Positions 29,936 to 40,773 of a stretch of DNA of 64,000 nt are shown here, piece by piece. Location of the stretch: assembly GCA_944472135.2 (NCBI GenBank), contig OX235263.1, forward strand, positions 14,367,517 through 14,431,516. Direction: 5' to 3'. The stretch's first letter is position 1. The number at the start of each line of letters is the position of its first letter. A program made the translations under genes and the position numbers. The stretch comes from Trichobilharzia regenti (taxonomy: Eukaryota; Platyhelminthes; Trematoda; Strigeidida; Schistosomatidae). Below the pieces are notes generated by a model. That model searched no databases, was not told where the DNA came from, and worked only from the letters and a program-made list of their open reading frames with translations.

Positions 29936-31190
29936 TAATTGCTTTATTCCAAAAACAGTACTCATGATACAGCAAGGAATTTTCAGCATTCAGTACAATA
30001 TTGCATCTAATTTACCCAAAAACGACAAAAAAAATTAAAAATACACATAACATAATAGTAATAAAACGATTGTTATAGCAGCTACGTAGCAAAATACTGT
30101 GTGCCATACGGAGAAAAATATGTATAAAGTACAAAATTGTAGTAATAATAGTAATACCAACTAAAAATAAAATAGCAGAGTAACGATTTAAACGATAGAA
30201 AGTGGGACACCATAAAATACAGAAAGATGAACGATAAAAGGGTCGATTCACTGTGCTAATTACATAGTAACTTGTAAGTTTCACGTCTAACAGAGTCTTC
30301 GTCACATAAAGTACGCGCTAAATAGGGTATTGTAGAATTTCTATACTTAGTAGTACGAGAATATATCTCTTTATATTGATTTCTCGTCCTACCTGATGAG
30401 ATACAAGGGGACAGGTGTGAATAAAGGGGGTGCAGAGGGTCTGACAGTATAGCCTTTGCCCATTTCGTACAGGAATTTATATGCCTCTCGACTATAGTAT
30501 TAGCGAGCTCATGCAGTGGCAGACCACAAGCTCTACTCACAGCATTTAATACTCTTCGTAATATGATATAATCTTTTTTGAGAAGCCCAGGAAAGATTAA
30601 TGGAGAGCAATAGAGTACAATAGGTAAAATACAGGAGTTTAAAAATTGCAAAACTAAAAGTTGGTTGATACCTGATTGTCTTAACTTTTTAATGTAGAAG
30701 GTAAGACGAAACATTTTCTTAGAGATAGATAAGATATGGGATGACCATGAAAGGTCAGAGGAAAAAACTAATCCAAGGTATTTAATGCTTGATTTGGTTT
30801 CAATTTCCGTGCCATCTATGCTACAGGGATCATGCGAGTTAACTAGTTCAAGTAAGTCACGTCGATGCTTGAAAGTAAAGTCAAGCGCCTGACATTTGGA
30901 AGGATTTAATATAAGACCATTTGACTTGGACCAGTTGTTGATGTCCAACAGAAAGCTATTAAATTTGGAGCTGTCAGACTCGGAAGTGATAGGCAGTGGT
31001 GATACAGTCAGATCATCTGCATATTTGACAAAGTTAGTTTCGTTTGAATAAGGTAGGTCATGTAGGAAGAAAGAAAAAAGAAAAGGAGAGAGTACAGCAC
31101 CTTGTGGAACACCGGATTTTGTAAGCGAGGTAGAAGAAGATTTAAGCATACAATAGCCAGCCAGTGAACGCAAATTAGAATCATATCAGA
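29936..31190 (-). mobile_element. 5'-truncated LINE (third family) with ATT tail
   Basis: The 3' end at 29936 has a TAA repeat tail (plus view). The 3' UTR block TTTATTCCAAAAACAGTACT at about 29944 is shared with the outer ends of the big palindrome. Upstream on the minus strand is an open RT C-terminal half (30256-31173). The element is truncated near 31190. Confidence 0.7.
30256..31173 (-). pseudogene. Reverse transcriptase C-terminal half, open frame of a truncated LINE
   Basis: 305 residues without a stop, but the N-terminal RT fingers and the endonuclease are missing. It begins at the palm: 'SGVPQGAVLSPFLFSFFLHDL', then 'FVKYADDLTV' (the YADD catalytic box, about 31030), 'NPSKCQALDF', 'IKYLGLVFSSDLSW' and a long thumb/tail region with 'RVLNAVSRACGLPLHELAN'. 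This is a jockey/CR1-superfamily type RT; the clade is not resolved. A close relative of the C-terminal 70 residues is encoded in both arms of the 45-52 kb palindrome. The intact frame suggests a fairly young insertion, dead by truncation. Confidence 0.7.
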
Positions 31191-31710
31191 AAGTGTATTG
31201 TGAAACAAGTACAAGATGAGATGGAACAATAGTCAGTTAGTTTTTTTCATATGCATGGTCAATGAGAACATGAGATTAATTGAGATGAAATAATTTATTC
31301 TAATGATTTGTATATATAGATATAAATATAGTCAACAGAAAATACAGGTTTCCAGAGTGAGTGTAGTCAAGGTGTGTGAGACAATATGAAAATAAACCTA
31401 CGAATGTAGTGGACTAGACATAAGCTCAAGGTTGAAAATAACAACAATAAGAATGATTGTAAAATAATAACGATGATGTGATGTAAAAATTACAAGTATT
31501 ATTGGTGAATGATAGTCAAATAATAATAATGAATATAATGAAGTGGAATGAACAGGATTTTGTAAATACGATAGTAAGTTAGAAAAGCACTACTTAAACC
31601 TAAGGCAATAAAACCATAAGGAAGGTCATGAAATCATAAAAGTCGAAAATGAACGTTTGTCAATGAAACAGAGGAATAGAAGAAGGAAAAGAAAAGAAAA
31701 TTGTGAAAGG
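31191..31710. other. No recognisable gene
   Basis: AT-rich with many AATAAT tracts; no motif recognised. Confidence 0.4.
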
Positions 31711-31713
31711 AAT

Positions 31714-32702
31714 TTATAGTGTTAATGGAGGATTTCTTGGCTTTATTGTAGGCCTAGGTAAACATAGACGTTGAACATACTTCTTCTGTATGCAGAGGGA
31801 TGGTCTTCTGGTATTAATTGCAACTGCTTCAGCTACTGATAGAAGACGTAATCGAGCTCCTCTACATAAATTACTAGGAGCGCGGTAAATAACTGAGAAC
31901 GCCTGGTCAAGTGTTATCGGGTGTCCAGCACCTACTAAGTGGGCTAAAACTGCACTATTTACGCATTTGGTTACCCCCTTTACTCCACTATACAGATACA
32001 TGTTCACGTGCACGCATGGATCAAGCCCTCAGAGTACGGCCAATGCAACTAGCTCCATATGAGCAGTTGAATTCACAGATACACATTGATGAGACCATCT
32101 TTCGTAATTTATCCTTGACTTGCTGTGTGAGTACTGGTTTAGTTGAGAAGTTGAGTACCAGTTTAGCTTCAGGAAATGTTCTATCTACTGCTCTATTAAG
32201 TCGGGATTTTAGAATGTCAGCTGTAATTTCCCTTTTGTAAATTAACTTAAGATACAAAGGTATCCACCTTTACCCTGTCTGTAGGTATTGACATATACTT
32301 TTTTAAAGAGCTCTGTGGATATCCATTTTCTTGCAGTGTAATTTTCACTTTATACATTTCTTCCTTAATGCATTCTTCTGAGCATATGCGTTTTATTCTA
32401 TTCCTGCAACACTTAATTAAGTTTCTTTTGTAGTGAATCGATGTGAAGCTATGAAAATGGGTGTACTGACCCGTCCAAGTTTTCTTTCTAAATAATTTCC
32501 TTTGTAGATATCCGTCTGTCTTCATGGTAAGGAGGACGTCTAGGAAAGGTAAACTGTTATTGTCTCCTTCTTCACATGTAAACTGAATAGCTGGGTGAAC
32601 ACAATTAACAGCATTCAGAAGCTCTTCTTTGTTAGGATTTCTATCACAAACGATCAAGGTATCATCTACGTATCGATATTCATTCTTGTCAACTGCATAC
32701 AA
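31714..32702 (-). pseudogene. Penelope-like element: RT end plus GIY-YIG endonuclease, frameshifted
   Basis: The minus strand from 32702 encodes the RT palm/thumb: 'YRYVDDTLIVCDRN' (PLE-type YVDD), 'LPFLDVLLTMKTDGYL', and 'WTGQYTHFHSFTSIHYKRNL', a hallmark PLE block. After frame changes come the linker 'ADILKSRLNRAVDRTFPEAK', the GIY-YIG block 'CEFNCSYGASCIGRTLRA' (about 32085-32021, Tyr to Cys in the second motif) and the C-terminal 'SLCIQKKYVQRLCLPRPT' (about 31800-31745). There are at least two frameshifts and the 5' RT is missing. Confidence 0.75.
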
Positions 32703-32704
32703 TT

Positions 32705-33190
32705 GCCTAAAAGAATTTTAATATCAATAAACTAAAAAGTGTTTACATATTCTAGTTGATTAATTAATTAATTATAAGATGAACACCCTGGTCATTACAT
32801 AATTAAACACACGAAGGTTTGGAAGATAAGAACTGTAGGTTTCAGTGAGGTACTAGTTTATTACACTCTTACGCAGTGTCTAAGTCTTACTGCTGGCTCT
32901 AGAATATTCTCGTAACTTTAATGTATGTACTGAAAAAGCTTACTACCACCTGATGTTCTTTTCTTTCTACTTCTTGTTTACTTAATTACGTAATATTAAT
33001 CACCGCCATTTTTGAACTAGTTAATTAAAGTTAGTGAATATTTCGTACTATATTGATTCTAGCATTGTATTCTAGAATAGCTGAAAAGATCAATAAAAAA
33101 AGTGATACCAATATTATCCTGATCAATTTGTTATTCTTGTTTTGTTCAAACTTATTAAAGGAAATTATTTTTAATGAAGGTTTAATCGAT
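32705..33190. other. No recognisable gene
   Basis: AT-rich. No motif found. Confidence 0.4.
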
Positions 33191-33194
33191 TAGT

Positions 33195-33480
33195 ATGAGA
33201 TATGAGTTGTAAAATGGTTTACTCAGAAGAAGAAGAAGTGAATTCAATTTTTCAACTTAGGGCTCTGAAAACATCAAGCCATCACATCTCGTAAAATTAC
33301 ATAGATAAAGTTAGATGAGAAGAGACTACAATAAAAAGAAAGTTATATGAGTAAAAATAATTAAATGAAGAATGGTGACGTCTTAATATGTCTGAGAGAC
33401 CACAAAGATTGAATGTGTCGGCAAAGTTCAACAAAATAGCGTCCCAGGAGTGCGAACGCACGAGTGACCTTCAGCTGACC
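33195..33480 (-). repeat. Repeat family D, minus-strand partial copy
   Basis: The reverse complement of about 33420-33470 (GGTCACTCGTGCGTTCGCAC and CTGGGACGCTAT) matches the 3' part of the plus-strand copies at 33690-34215 and 43235-43660. It faces the 33690 copy. Confidence 0.5.
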
Positions 33481-33689
33481 AATCATAAAAATGAGGAATA
33501 TTTGCTCAAAACATGATGTATATTGACAAGAAAATGTATTAAACAGGTTATCTTTCTCTGCTATAGCTTAAAAATACGTCCTACTTATAAGGAGGAGTAT
33601 GAGTTTCTAAGTTAGACTAGTTTATGTACATGTCGTATACACCGAGATGACTACAGATAAACTGTTTTTGTGAATCGTTTATCCCTCTG

Positions 33690-34215
33690 ATCCTGCTTGC
33701 AGTCTTCCAAAAAAGCCCTCGGTTGAATTGTTATGGTTTCCAGCAATGGGATAGACGACTACTCTCCAGGAAAACGTGTACAATAAAACAAATTACAATA
33801 AATGACATCAACTACAAATCTATCCCTATTCGTAAACATAAGCTTAATTCTGACCCTAACACTAACCCTAACCTTAATCATAACCCTTATCCAAACCGTG
33901 ATTCTAACCCTAATGCTAATTATAACCCTGATCCTAACTCTAACCCCATTACTTACCTTAGCCCTAATCCCAATCCGAACGAGCTATTAACACATTGTCC
34001 AAACAGTACTTAAAAACGTGATCTAGGTGAAGCTTGCTCCTAAGTTGATGAATACCGTTGATATTTCAACTATGATAATGACAAATACCGTTAGCCAACG
34101 ACTAGCATGCATTCAAGGTCATTGGAGCGTTCACACTTCTGGGACGCTATTGTTGAACTCCGCCAATGTATCTGCTTCATTAAAAAAAATTTTAAGTTGT
34201 ATCGCTGAGTGTTTG
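33690..34215 (+). repeat. Repeat family D with degenerate telomere-like CCCTAA units
   Basis: It shares with 43235-43660 a 5' block (CAGTCTTC...AAAAG(C/A)CCTCG), a CCCTAA-like tandem, the block GCTATTAACACATTGTCC (about 33983) and a 3' block GGTCATTGGAGCGTTCACAC (about 34117). The internal tandem is far longer here than in the second copy. No coding potential is evident: the open frames across the tandem are artefacts of the hexamer. Confidence 0.55.
33840..33985 (+). repeat. Interstitial telomere-like repeat, degenerate (CCCTAA)n
   Basis: About 24 units of the form CCCTAA with frequent substitutions (ACCCTA, CCTTAT, TCCTAA). Schistosome telomeres are TTAGGG type, so this is telomere-like in sequence, but it sits inside a dispersed repeat. 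Confidence 0.75.
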
Positions 34216-34264
34216 TGATTATTGGTTACTGGTGCTTAGAAGACTCCATTCATTCAGGTAGTCT

Positions 34265-35065
34265 ACCTATCTGTCTGTCTGTTTTCGACATAGAACTTTG
34301 CACACATGTGCGGAAGTTCAAGTTGCCACACTCCGTGTAGCACGCGAAGCAAGAGAAGAAAGTACAAGAAAAGCATAATAGAAACAGTGAGCAGAGTTGT
34401 GAGACAAAGGAGTAATAAAGAAAAACAAAACAGTTTCATTGGAGATCATAAGTCACAAGGAGTTGATGTATCTGCGCCACTGAGAACGATTTTGAGCCAT
34501 GTCACCAATTGTTTCCAACCATAGATTTTTACCGTCCCGAGGACCCCAGCCTGGAAGTCTACACCTTTCTGCGTGGCTTAGACCAACTGTTGTGGATTTC
34601 ATTGACTGATGCCAAGTTTTTGTTTGACCGCCGCTAGCTTTTTTCCAGCCTGACCCTATATCCGCTAACATAGCTCGTCGAGGGAGGCGATGGCTTGGCA
34701 TAAGTAACACATGTCCTAACCATCTCAGTCTTTGTAACTTCATGACTTCGTCGATTGATTTCCCCTGTTTACCTAGAACTCTACGCCTAACCTCCATGTT
34801 GCTCACCTTATTATGCCACTTTACACAGGAAATAGAGCGCAGGCACCTATGATCATAGACAGCTAGCCAAGCTTTTCATGTCTTCCACTCTCAGTGGCCA
34901 GGTCTCACTGTCTACCTATGGCTTCCCGCTTGGTTCAAACCAGCCGTCACAAACTTTATAGGTTGATGCCATATTTTAGTTGGACTCATCGCTGACACTT
35001 TTTCAGCCCAATCCTATGTCAGCCAGAATTACTTGTCAAGTAAGGGAATCTCTCAGCCTGTTTTA
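34265..35065 (-). pseudogene. LINE family 2 (CAGA tail), 3' portion
   Basis: The 3' end CTGTCTGTCTG at 34264-34280 is followed by the family 3' UTR (GAACTTTGCACACATGTGCG) and the minus-strand C-terminal region 'MSNMEVRRRVLGKQGKSIDE' and 'LRWLGHVLLMPSHRLPRRAM' (34806-34700), 'SGWKKASGGQTKTWHQSMKS'. A second, more decayed piece of the same block lies at 34910-35060. Confidence 0.65.
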
Positions 35066-35074
35066 TTACTACTA

Positions 35075-35695
35075 CTAGTATTCCCTTGGGTTCCGAGTGA
35101 ATTATAGGGCTCCAACAACACATCTCAACTTTGTTCTATTTGCTGCTCTCCCCTTCAAATGACTCCAAGATTGCCCATAATCTCTCATCTCCTCTAACTC
35201 TCATAATCTCCTACATGTCACTTTCCATTCGGATTCCACCCGAACGAAGGACTGTATTGCTCGTGATGTCATTTAACAGCCTCATCAACGTATGCTGGAT
35301 CAGTCCATCTCCATTTTCTCCTACATATTTGTTGAACAATCAGCTCTTGGTTAGTTTGTTCCCACCCAGCCTTTCATTTTGCCAATCCTTTCTGGCTGGC
35401 TGGCTGGCTGGTAGGCCATTTGATCTTCAGCATGGAACCAGGGAAGGCAGATGTTGAAAATCCTTTCTGTGACACACTGGTCAAGTCTCTAATCCTTATA
35501 GTAGAGGTGACTGACTTCACATTTGTCTCTTTATGCTGGCTGAGTTAGTGAAGATGATTCGCAGACTGGTTTCAGATTGATGCAGGTCTGATGTGCCTTT
35601 CCGATTCTGGCTTTGACATCTTCATCGATTCCCTCCTGTGGTTGAAACTGTGCTTCCTGACCAGATAAGTGTGTGAAGGAAGTAATCACTTCCAA
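35075..35695 (-). pseudogene. RTE-type LINE 3' fragment
   Basis: ACTACTACTAG tail, the 3' block GGGTTCCGAGTGAATTATAG and minus-strand pieces such as 'EDVKARIGKAHQTCINLKPV' (about 35620-35560) and 'SSSLTQPA' place it in the RTE family. Frames are broken. Confidence 0.65.
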
Positions 35696-35707
35696 CATTA
35701 CAACTTT

Positions 35708-35912
35708 ATATTGTGCGTCGATGGCACAGCAGTTAGGACTCTCGCCGATCATGCACATGGTCCTGAGTTCGATCCTCTGCTGACGCACACCTCATATCTA
35801 TGGTAGGCCTGCTAAATTTGGGCTACCGATAACACATGCTGAAAATTCCATACCTGTACCAAAAATACGGTGTGAAATCAAGCTGTAACCAAAAATAAAA
35901 AATAAAAAAATA
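35708..35912 (+). mobile_element. tRNA-headed SINE, family A
   Basis: tRNA-like head (GCGTCGATGGCACAGCAGTT, box B GAGTTCGATCCTC at about 35764), body TATGGTAGGCCTGC...TGCTGAAAATTCC, 3' end GAAATCAAGCTGTAACC and A-rich tail to about 35912. Confidence 0.7.
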
Positions 35913-35914
35913 TT

Positions 35915-36245
35915 CGTTGTTAATGATAATTGTTTACCCCTGAAATATGACGTTCAATTTAGTGTCATGTTTATACATAATTATCACATATCCACACCTC
36001 GTTTTGGACTATAACGTAGCAGTAATCTCAATTGGTAGATTTTAGTCACGAACCAACATTAGTTAGGGAGATTACTATAAAATCAGAAGGCACTGGACGT
36101 CTATTTGATCCTGTCTTTGGGAGTCCTTAGCAGTGCACACCCACAACTATTAAGTGACGAAGCCAATATCTTTGGCTATTCAACCATTCAAGAATGGTTA
36201 TCCCACTCACAATTCCGTCAAATAGTGTTTAAAATCGAATCACAA
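35915..36245. other. No recognisable gene; possible PLE upstream debris
   Basis: No domain identified before the PLE linker that begins near 36250. Confidence 0.35.
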
Positions 36246-36249
36246 CACC

Positions 36250-36757
36250 AACGAGGAACCATGATCAAAGAACACAAGAAAATTCATCCTACCATACATG
36301 AGAAACATCTCTGAAAAAACAGCTAGAATAATAAAACCGTTTGATATAGATATAGCACACAAGCCAGCCAGTCAAATCGCTTAATTCGATATTATGCAAA
36401 CCGAAAGATCCAACAGAAAAAGGAGATAAAATTAATACCATTTACAAAATAAATTGTATGAACTTTAACAGGCATTACATGGACCAAAGTGGGCGCCCCC
36501 TTCGAATCGCAATCCAGGCACCCAAATCAGCCGTGAAAAGACACGATATACATTCTTTAATATCAATGCACATTGACAATTATGGACATCAATTTGATTG
36601 GGATAATGTCGAAATCTTAGACAGAGAAAACACCAAAAGTGCAGTCAGGGAATACCTAGAAGTCCAGTACTCAAACGAATATGCAATCAACAAACACGTT
36701 AATATAGACCAGATATACCAACTAATAAAAAGTAAGTCATGTGACCGGAAAGTTTAA
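36250..36757 (+). pseudogene. Penelope-like element remnant: linker and GIY-YIG domain
   Basis: The plus strand shows 'MRNISEKTARIIKPFDIDIA' (typical PLE linker), then 'YKINCMNFNRHYMDQSGRPL' (about 36442-36500), a GIY-YIG block in which the usual Cys-rich and GQT residues are partly lost, then 'FDWDNVEILDRENTKSAVRE' to about 36755. One long frame (36458-36757) stays open, but the motif is degraded. Confidence 0.6.
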
Positions 36758-36857
36758 AATCCAAGTCAATAGAAAATGGACATTACATATGTAAAGATGG
36801 TTACTGGGAGACACAATTATATCATTCATGAAGAAATTTAAATCATTTCACTTTATG

Positions 36858-37082
36858 TCATGAATTGGCAGAAGTTAGAATTCATGGGCTATTGGATTGG
36901 TACCCAGTGGCTTAATGGTCTACGAGATAGCTCGCCTTGCAACCAGAAGGTCTTGGGTTCGAATCCCGGTGGGTGCTTACTACTGAAGAGTCCCAAACTA
37001 GGTTGACGAAACAGCTGTCTAGTACTCCCAGGTTTTCCAGTGGTTCTCTAACTAATGTCAGCTCATGATGAAATCCTGTAAC
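36858..37082 (+). mobile_element. Family B SINE with complete hammerhead core and 14-bp target duplication
   Basis: A 225-bp unit flanked by CATTTCACTTTATG direct repeats (36844-36857 and 37083-37096). Order: leader AATTGGCAGAAGTTAG, tRNA-like head (box A region CAGTGGCTTAATGG at about 36906; box B GGGTTCGAATCCC at about 36956), hammerhead (36978-37024), then a tail ending GATGAAATCCTGTA. The target duplication implies LINE-mediated insertion. Confidence 0.8.
36978..37024 (+). ncRNA. Hammerhead ribozyme, type I with minimal stem III (SINE family B)
   Basis: Stem I 5' strand TACTA (36978-36982), core CTGAAGA (36983-36989, fits CUGANGA), stem II GTC...GAC (36990-37007), GAA (37008-37010), palindromic stem III ACAG/CTGT (37011-37018), cleavage C at 37019, stem I 3' strand TAGTA (37020-37024). 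Stem III has no loop, so it would work best as a dimer, as known for schistosome hammerheads. Activity is not proven. Confidence 0.7.
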
Positions 37083-37084
37083 CA

Positions 37085-37200
37085 TTTCACTTTATGCTAA
37101 AAATTGGGCTGAAGATGTTGTCCAGAAGGACGACGGAAGCTCCGCAACTAAACCTACCAGCTCAGAGAACACTATTAATTGCAAATCATCCACCTGAGCT
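37085..37200 (-). repeat. Short dispersed repeat related to 29291-29535
   Basis: Shares the GACG(A)AAGCTCCGCAACTAA...CAGCTCAGAGAAC block with 29490-29535 and, reversed, with 39691-39776. Confidence 0.4.
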
Positions 37201-37804
37201 ACATATCTTCTCTAGTACTGCATATGTTTAATATTTTGATGGATGTGTAAATCTCGACGAAATGACCCGTATCCACAGAGTAGGTGTCTGATAATTGCAC
37301 TTTGCGAAATATATGCTTCCCTCTAGACTTAAGTTTCTTGAGATATGCTCTGTTTTTTGTCTTCTTTTCTGAAAGCATATCAAGTCATGGTAACTAAAAA
37401 CTGAAAATTGTAATGCTTAAATTTCGAATGCGCTAATTTTGTAGCAATTTTTCCAATACCGTTCAAACACTGCAGTACGTTCATGTGAACTGTGATCAAG
37501 ATTTGACCATGTAGTTTCAAAATATTTGGGCGCCGAGTGAGGAGTAGATAATTGTAAAAATTATATTTGTAAAATCTCAGTGAAACTGAAATGATTAATT
37601 CCAACGCTTTCTGAGTTCGGCAATCTGGTCTGAACTTCTTCAGGGAAATCGATCAAAATTAACATAACAGAGGTTTATATATAAAAGGAACATCTTTTTT
37701 TTAAACTTTGTCCATTATATGAGTCATGAAACAGGTGTCAACATGTGTAATAAACAAAATTGTATGAAGTGTGATCAAAATTTTGACTTCAAACTAGCAA
37801 ATAT
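37201..37804. other. No gene; a hammerhead-like relic on the minus strand
   Basis: Minus strand 37650-37604 reads CTGAAGA, AGTTC...GAACT, then AGAAAGCGTT: the order of a hammerhead of the kind found in PLE terminal repeats. The GAA box is shifted, so I treat it as a relic. Confidence 0.35.
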
Positions 37805-38225
37805 TACGAGTTGATCACAGATTGATATCAGTCAGAGAATCATTGAAAACCTCTGAGTACTGCACAGCTGTTTCATCATAGTTTGGGAATCATCGGCAGT
37901 ATGCACCCACCACCAAGGTTCAAACCCAGAACTTTCCGGTTACAAGGTAAGCTCGTATACCATTCAGCCATTGAGACCCAGTTCAACTGCTAACCCATGA
38001 ATCGTAACTTCAAAAAGCTCGTGATTTAGCGCGACCCCAACCATTGAATTGGGTCTCAGTGGCTGAATGGTATACGAGCTTACCTTGTGTCCGGAAAGTC
38101 CTGGATTCGAACCTTAATGGTGGGTGCATACTGCCGATGATTCCCAAACCAGGATGAAACAGCTATCCAGTACTCCCTGGTTTTCAGTGATTCTCTGACT
38201 GATATCAATCTGTGATCAACTCGTA
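37805..38225. repeat. Head-to-head pair of family B SINEs
   Basis: The minus-strand copy (37805-37981) and plus-strand copy (38049-38225) form an inverted repeat centred near 38015. Each has a tRNA-like head (CTCAGTGGCTGAATGG; box B GATTCGAAC), a GAAACAGCT hammerhead block with a decayed core (CTGCCGATGA) and the shared tail ending GATCAACTCGTA. Arms are similar but not identical. Confidence 0.7.
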
Positions 38226-38429
38226 GAAACATAACTAACCTTTACAAACCAAACTATAGAAAATTACAAATATTAGTCTACTTTTGTTAAACACTGTAAA
38301 CAGTTAATGTCAGTATATACTTTTCATCAGAATTTTAGTGATTTTGTTCGACTTAAGTTCATGGTCATAGATAATCGAATATGAAAAATATATGTGCATG
38401 TGGTATACACTAGTGTGTATATGTGTGTG

Positions 38430-38995
38430 CATAAGGGGACAATTGGAGACCATTTTTTAATCTCTCCATAAAAAGATATAGACAATTGAGAATGCAGTGC
38501 AACCGCTGATCTGTTTTCTAGCTTCTTTAAGTCTGCAGAAGTCTATGAAACCACGTTTACACATTGTTTATGATCTTTCACTCTTATATGTGTGCGTCGG
38601 TGGCACAGTGGTTAGGACTCTCGCCGACCATGCACATGGTCCGAGGTTCGATCCCCTTCCGACGCACACCTGATATCTATGGTCGGCCTGCAAAATTTGG
38701 GCTACCGATATCCATGCTGAAAATTCCATACTTGTATCAAAAATACAGTGTGGAATCAAGCTGTAATAAAAAAAATATTTACCTGTCTAGAAGTTTCTCC
38801 TACATATACGACGTTACAATCCCCACAATTTATCTGGTATACACAATTCTGTTGGTTTTCTTCTTCTATTTTATCCTTAACCTTCACCAGTGATGAGCGT
38901 AAGGTGTTAGTTGCACGAAAATACACTCTTATGTTGTCATGATCGTTAAGGATTCGCTTTTTTACATCGGATATTTCTTTGCGGTAAGGTGTCAC
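38430..38995 (-). pseudogene. Penelope-like element GIY-YIG fragment, split by a SINE
   Basis: The minus strand from 38995 reads 'YRKEISDVKKRILNDHDNI', 'TNTLRSSLVKVKDKIEEEN' and the GIY-YIG block 'CVYQINCGDCNVVYVGETSR' (about 38840-38780). The frame then runs into a family A SINE (38586-38775), after which the PLE continues (38584-38430) with the 'CRLKEARKQISGCTAF' region in decayed form. Confidence 0.7.
38586..38775 (+). mobile_element. tRNA-headed SINE, family A, nested in a PLE endonuclease domain
   Basis: GCGTCGGTGGCACAGTGGTT head, box B GAGGTTCGATCCCC (about 38642), body CTATGGTCGGCCTGC, 3' end GTGGAATCAAGCTGTAATAA with an A tail (38766-38775). It interrupts the coding strand of the PLE in opposite orientation. 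Confidence 0.75.
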
Positions 38996-39029
38996 CGCTG
39001 TGCTAACCCACTTCTTAGCAGCAGGTTTC

Positions 39030-40165
39030 TATTCATCTTTATCTTCACATTTTAAATATCTTTTTATGAGGACGTGAGGGAGGCAAGGCTGTCTACTGTC
39101 GCTAATGATCTTCCTGAGTGCAGTAGATTGGATAATGCGACAGACAGCGGGTAACGAGGAAACAGGCATAATTTGGACCCACAAAAAATAACTTGGAGGA
39201 TCTGAACTTCGCTGATGATATACGTCTGATTTCCCACAAACTGGAAGATATGCAAGTGAAAAGCAACAAGTTGACAGAGGAAGAAGCATCAAAGATAGGA
39301 CACTACTTCATGTAAGCATAGAGAAAACAGAGGTGATGAAGATTCCTGGCCAACACCAACAGCAACAACAACAACAGACAACAATCAGCCAGCATAAATG
39401 GGAGGAACCTGAAAGAAACAACCTCTTTTACCTACCCACCTACCTACCTGGGAAGCATCGTTTCAACAACAAACTGACAGGACTGATAAGGATATCAAAG
39501 CAAGGATCGGAAAAGCAAGACAAGCTTTCATTACTCTCAAGTCTGTATGCAGGAGTTCAACAGTACTCAGTATGAAAATGAAAATAAGATACGGATTTTC
39601 AATTCAACTTTCAATGTGAAGTCAGTGCTACTATACGCACCAGAGACTTGGCGCGTCATAAAGAGCATATCAAACAAACTACAGAGCTTAGATATGATAG
39701 AGAAGATTTGTAGCTCAGGTGGATAATTTTGATGTGGTTTTGTTCTCTGAGCTGGATAGTTAGTTTGCGAAGCTTCATCAACAGCTGTCTGCTCAATACT
39801 ACTCAAGATCAGATGGCCGGTCAGAAGAGATCAGAAACAGGGATCTCTGGCAATGAGCGAACCAGCACAGCAGGAACCGATTGTGAAACAAATAGGCAAG
39901 AGGAAATGGAGATGGATTGGCCATACACTGAGAAAAGAAGCCATCAAATCACATCACTAGACAAACCATCGTTCGAGTGGAACCCGAAAGGGAAGCGGCG
40001 AGTTGGTCGTCAGTGAGAGGGTGGGGTGACTTGGAGGAGGTCATGTGAAAAGGAGATGAAAGCATATGGGCAGACTTGGAGCGGGGTGAAAAAGTTGGCA
40101 GAAAACCGAGGGCAGTGGAGGTGCGCAGCTGAAGCCCTATGTTTCTCTAGGAATTAAAGGATATA
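39030..40165 (+). pseudogene. RTE-type LINE, RT palm to 3' end
   Basis: The plus strand reads 'RQGCLLSLMIFLSAVDWIM' in decayed form (about 39085-39140), 'NNLFYLPTYLPGK' in place of the YLGS block (about 39415-39450), then pieces of 'CEVSAT/IRTRDLARHKEHI' and 'KGKRRVGRQ...GGVTWRRSCEKE' (about 39990-40050). It ends TATGTTTCTCTAGGAATTAA plus ATAATAATAA at about 40138-40172. A short foreign repeat interrupts it at 39691-39776. Confidence 0.65.
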
Positions 40166-40169
40166 ATAA

Positions 40170-40770
40170 TAATAAATTATGACGTCTTTAGGATAACTAT
40201 TTGATTCATTATTATTATTCAGTTATTTTGCGACTATCCCGTCAAATCTTGATCAAAGTTCACATGAAACGTTACTTAAGTTTAATCAAGTCATAATCAT
40301 GTCTACTGTTTTGTTGTTGAAATGATATTATTACTAGTGTTATAAGATAACTTTATTAGTCCTAAAAGCCCACTGTCAGTAGCCAACTTGTCATCTACTA
40401 GTACAGATGGAAATAAGTAGTAGGAAACCATTCAATTCAGCGCGAAAGTTGCCATCAATGAACTTTATCAAACTTAGCTCAGTAGGGAGCAGATGCACCT
40501 CAAAATTTTCAGAATGCTAACTAACTACTTGTCAATCCTTTGGAAAAAAAAAGTATGAAATTGTCTGAAACTGGAACAAATTTCAGATATACACGTAAAC
40601 AATGGATGTTTTTTTTCCATTATAAAATCAGACTTAACATAAGTTCTAAATCACTTAGCAAATGGTTTTATGCATCACCTATTTTATTCGTGTCCATTCT
40701 GAGGTATTACGTGTAAAAAGCCATGTGAAGGATTGTTAAACTAGAGTCTTTAAAGTACGCACTACCTAAA
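40170..40770. other. No recognisable gene
   Basis: AT-rich; nothing recognised. Confidence 0.4.
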
Positions 40771-40773
40771 GTC

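Noticed and set aside
33723..34013. Asn-Pro-rich and Leu-Thr-rich open frames
   Set aside because: Both come from the CCCTAA-like tandem read in different frames.
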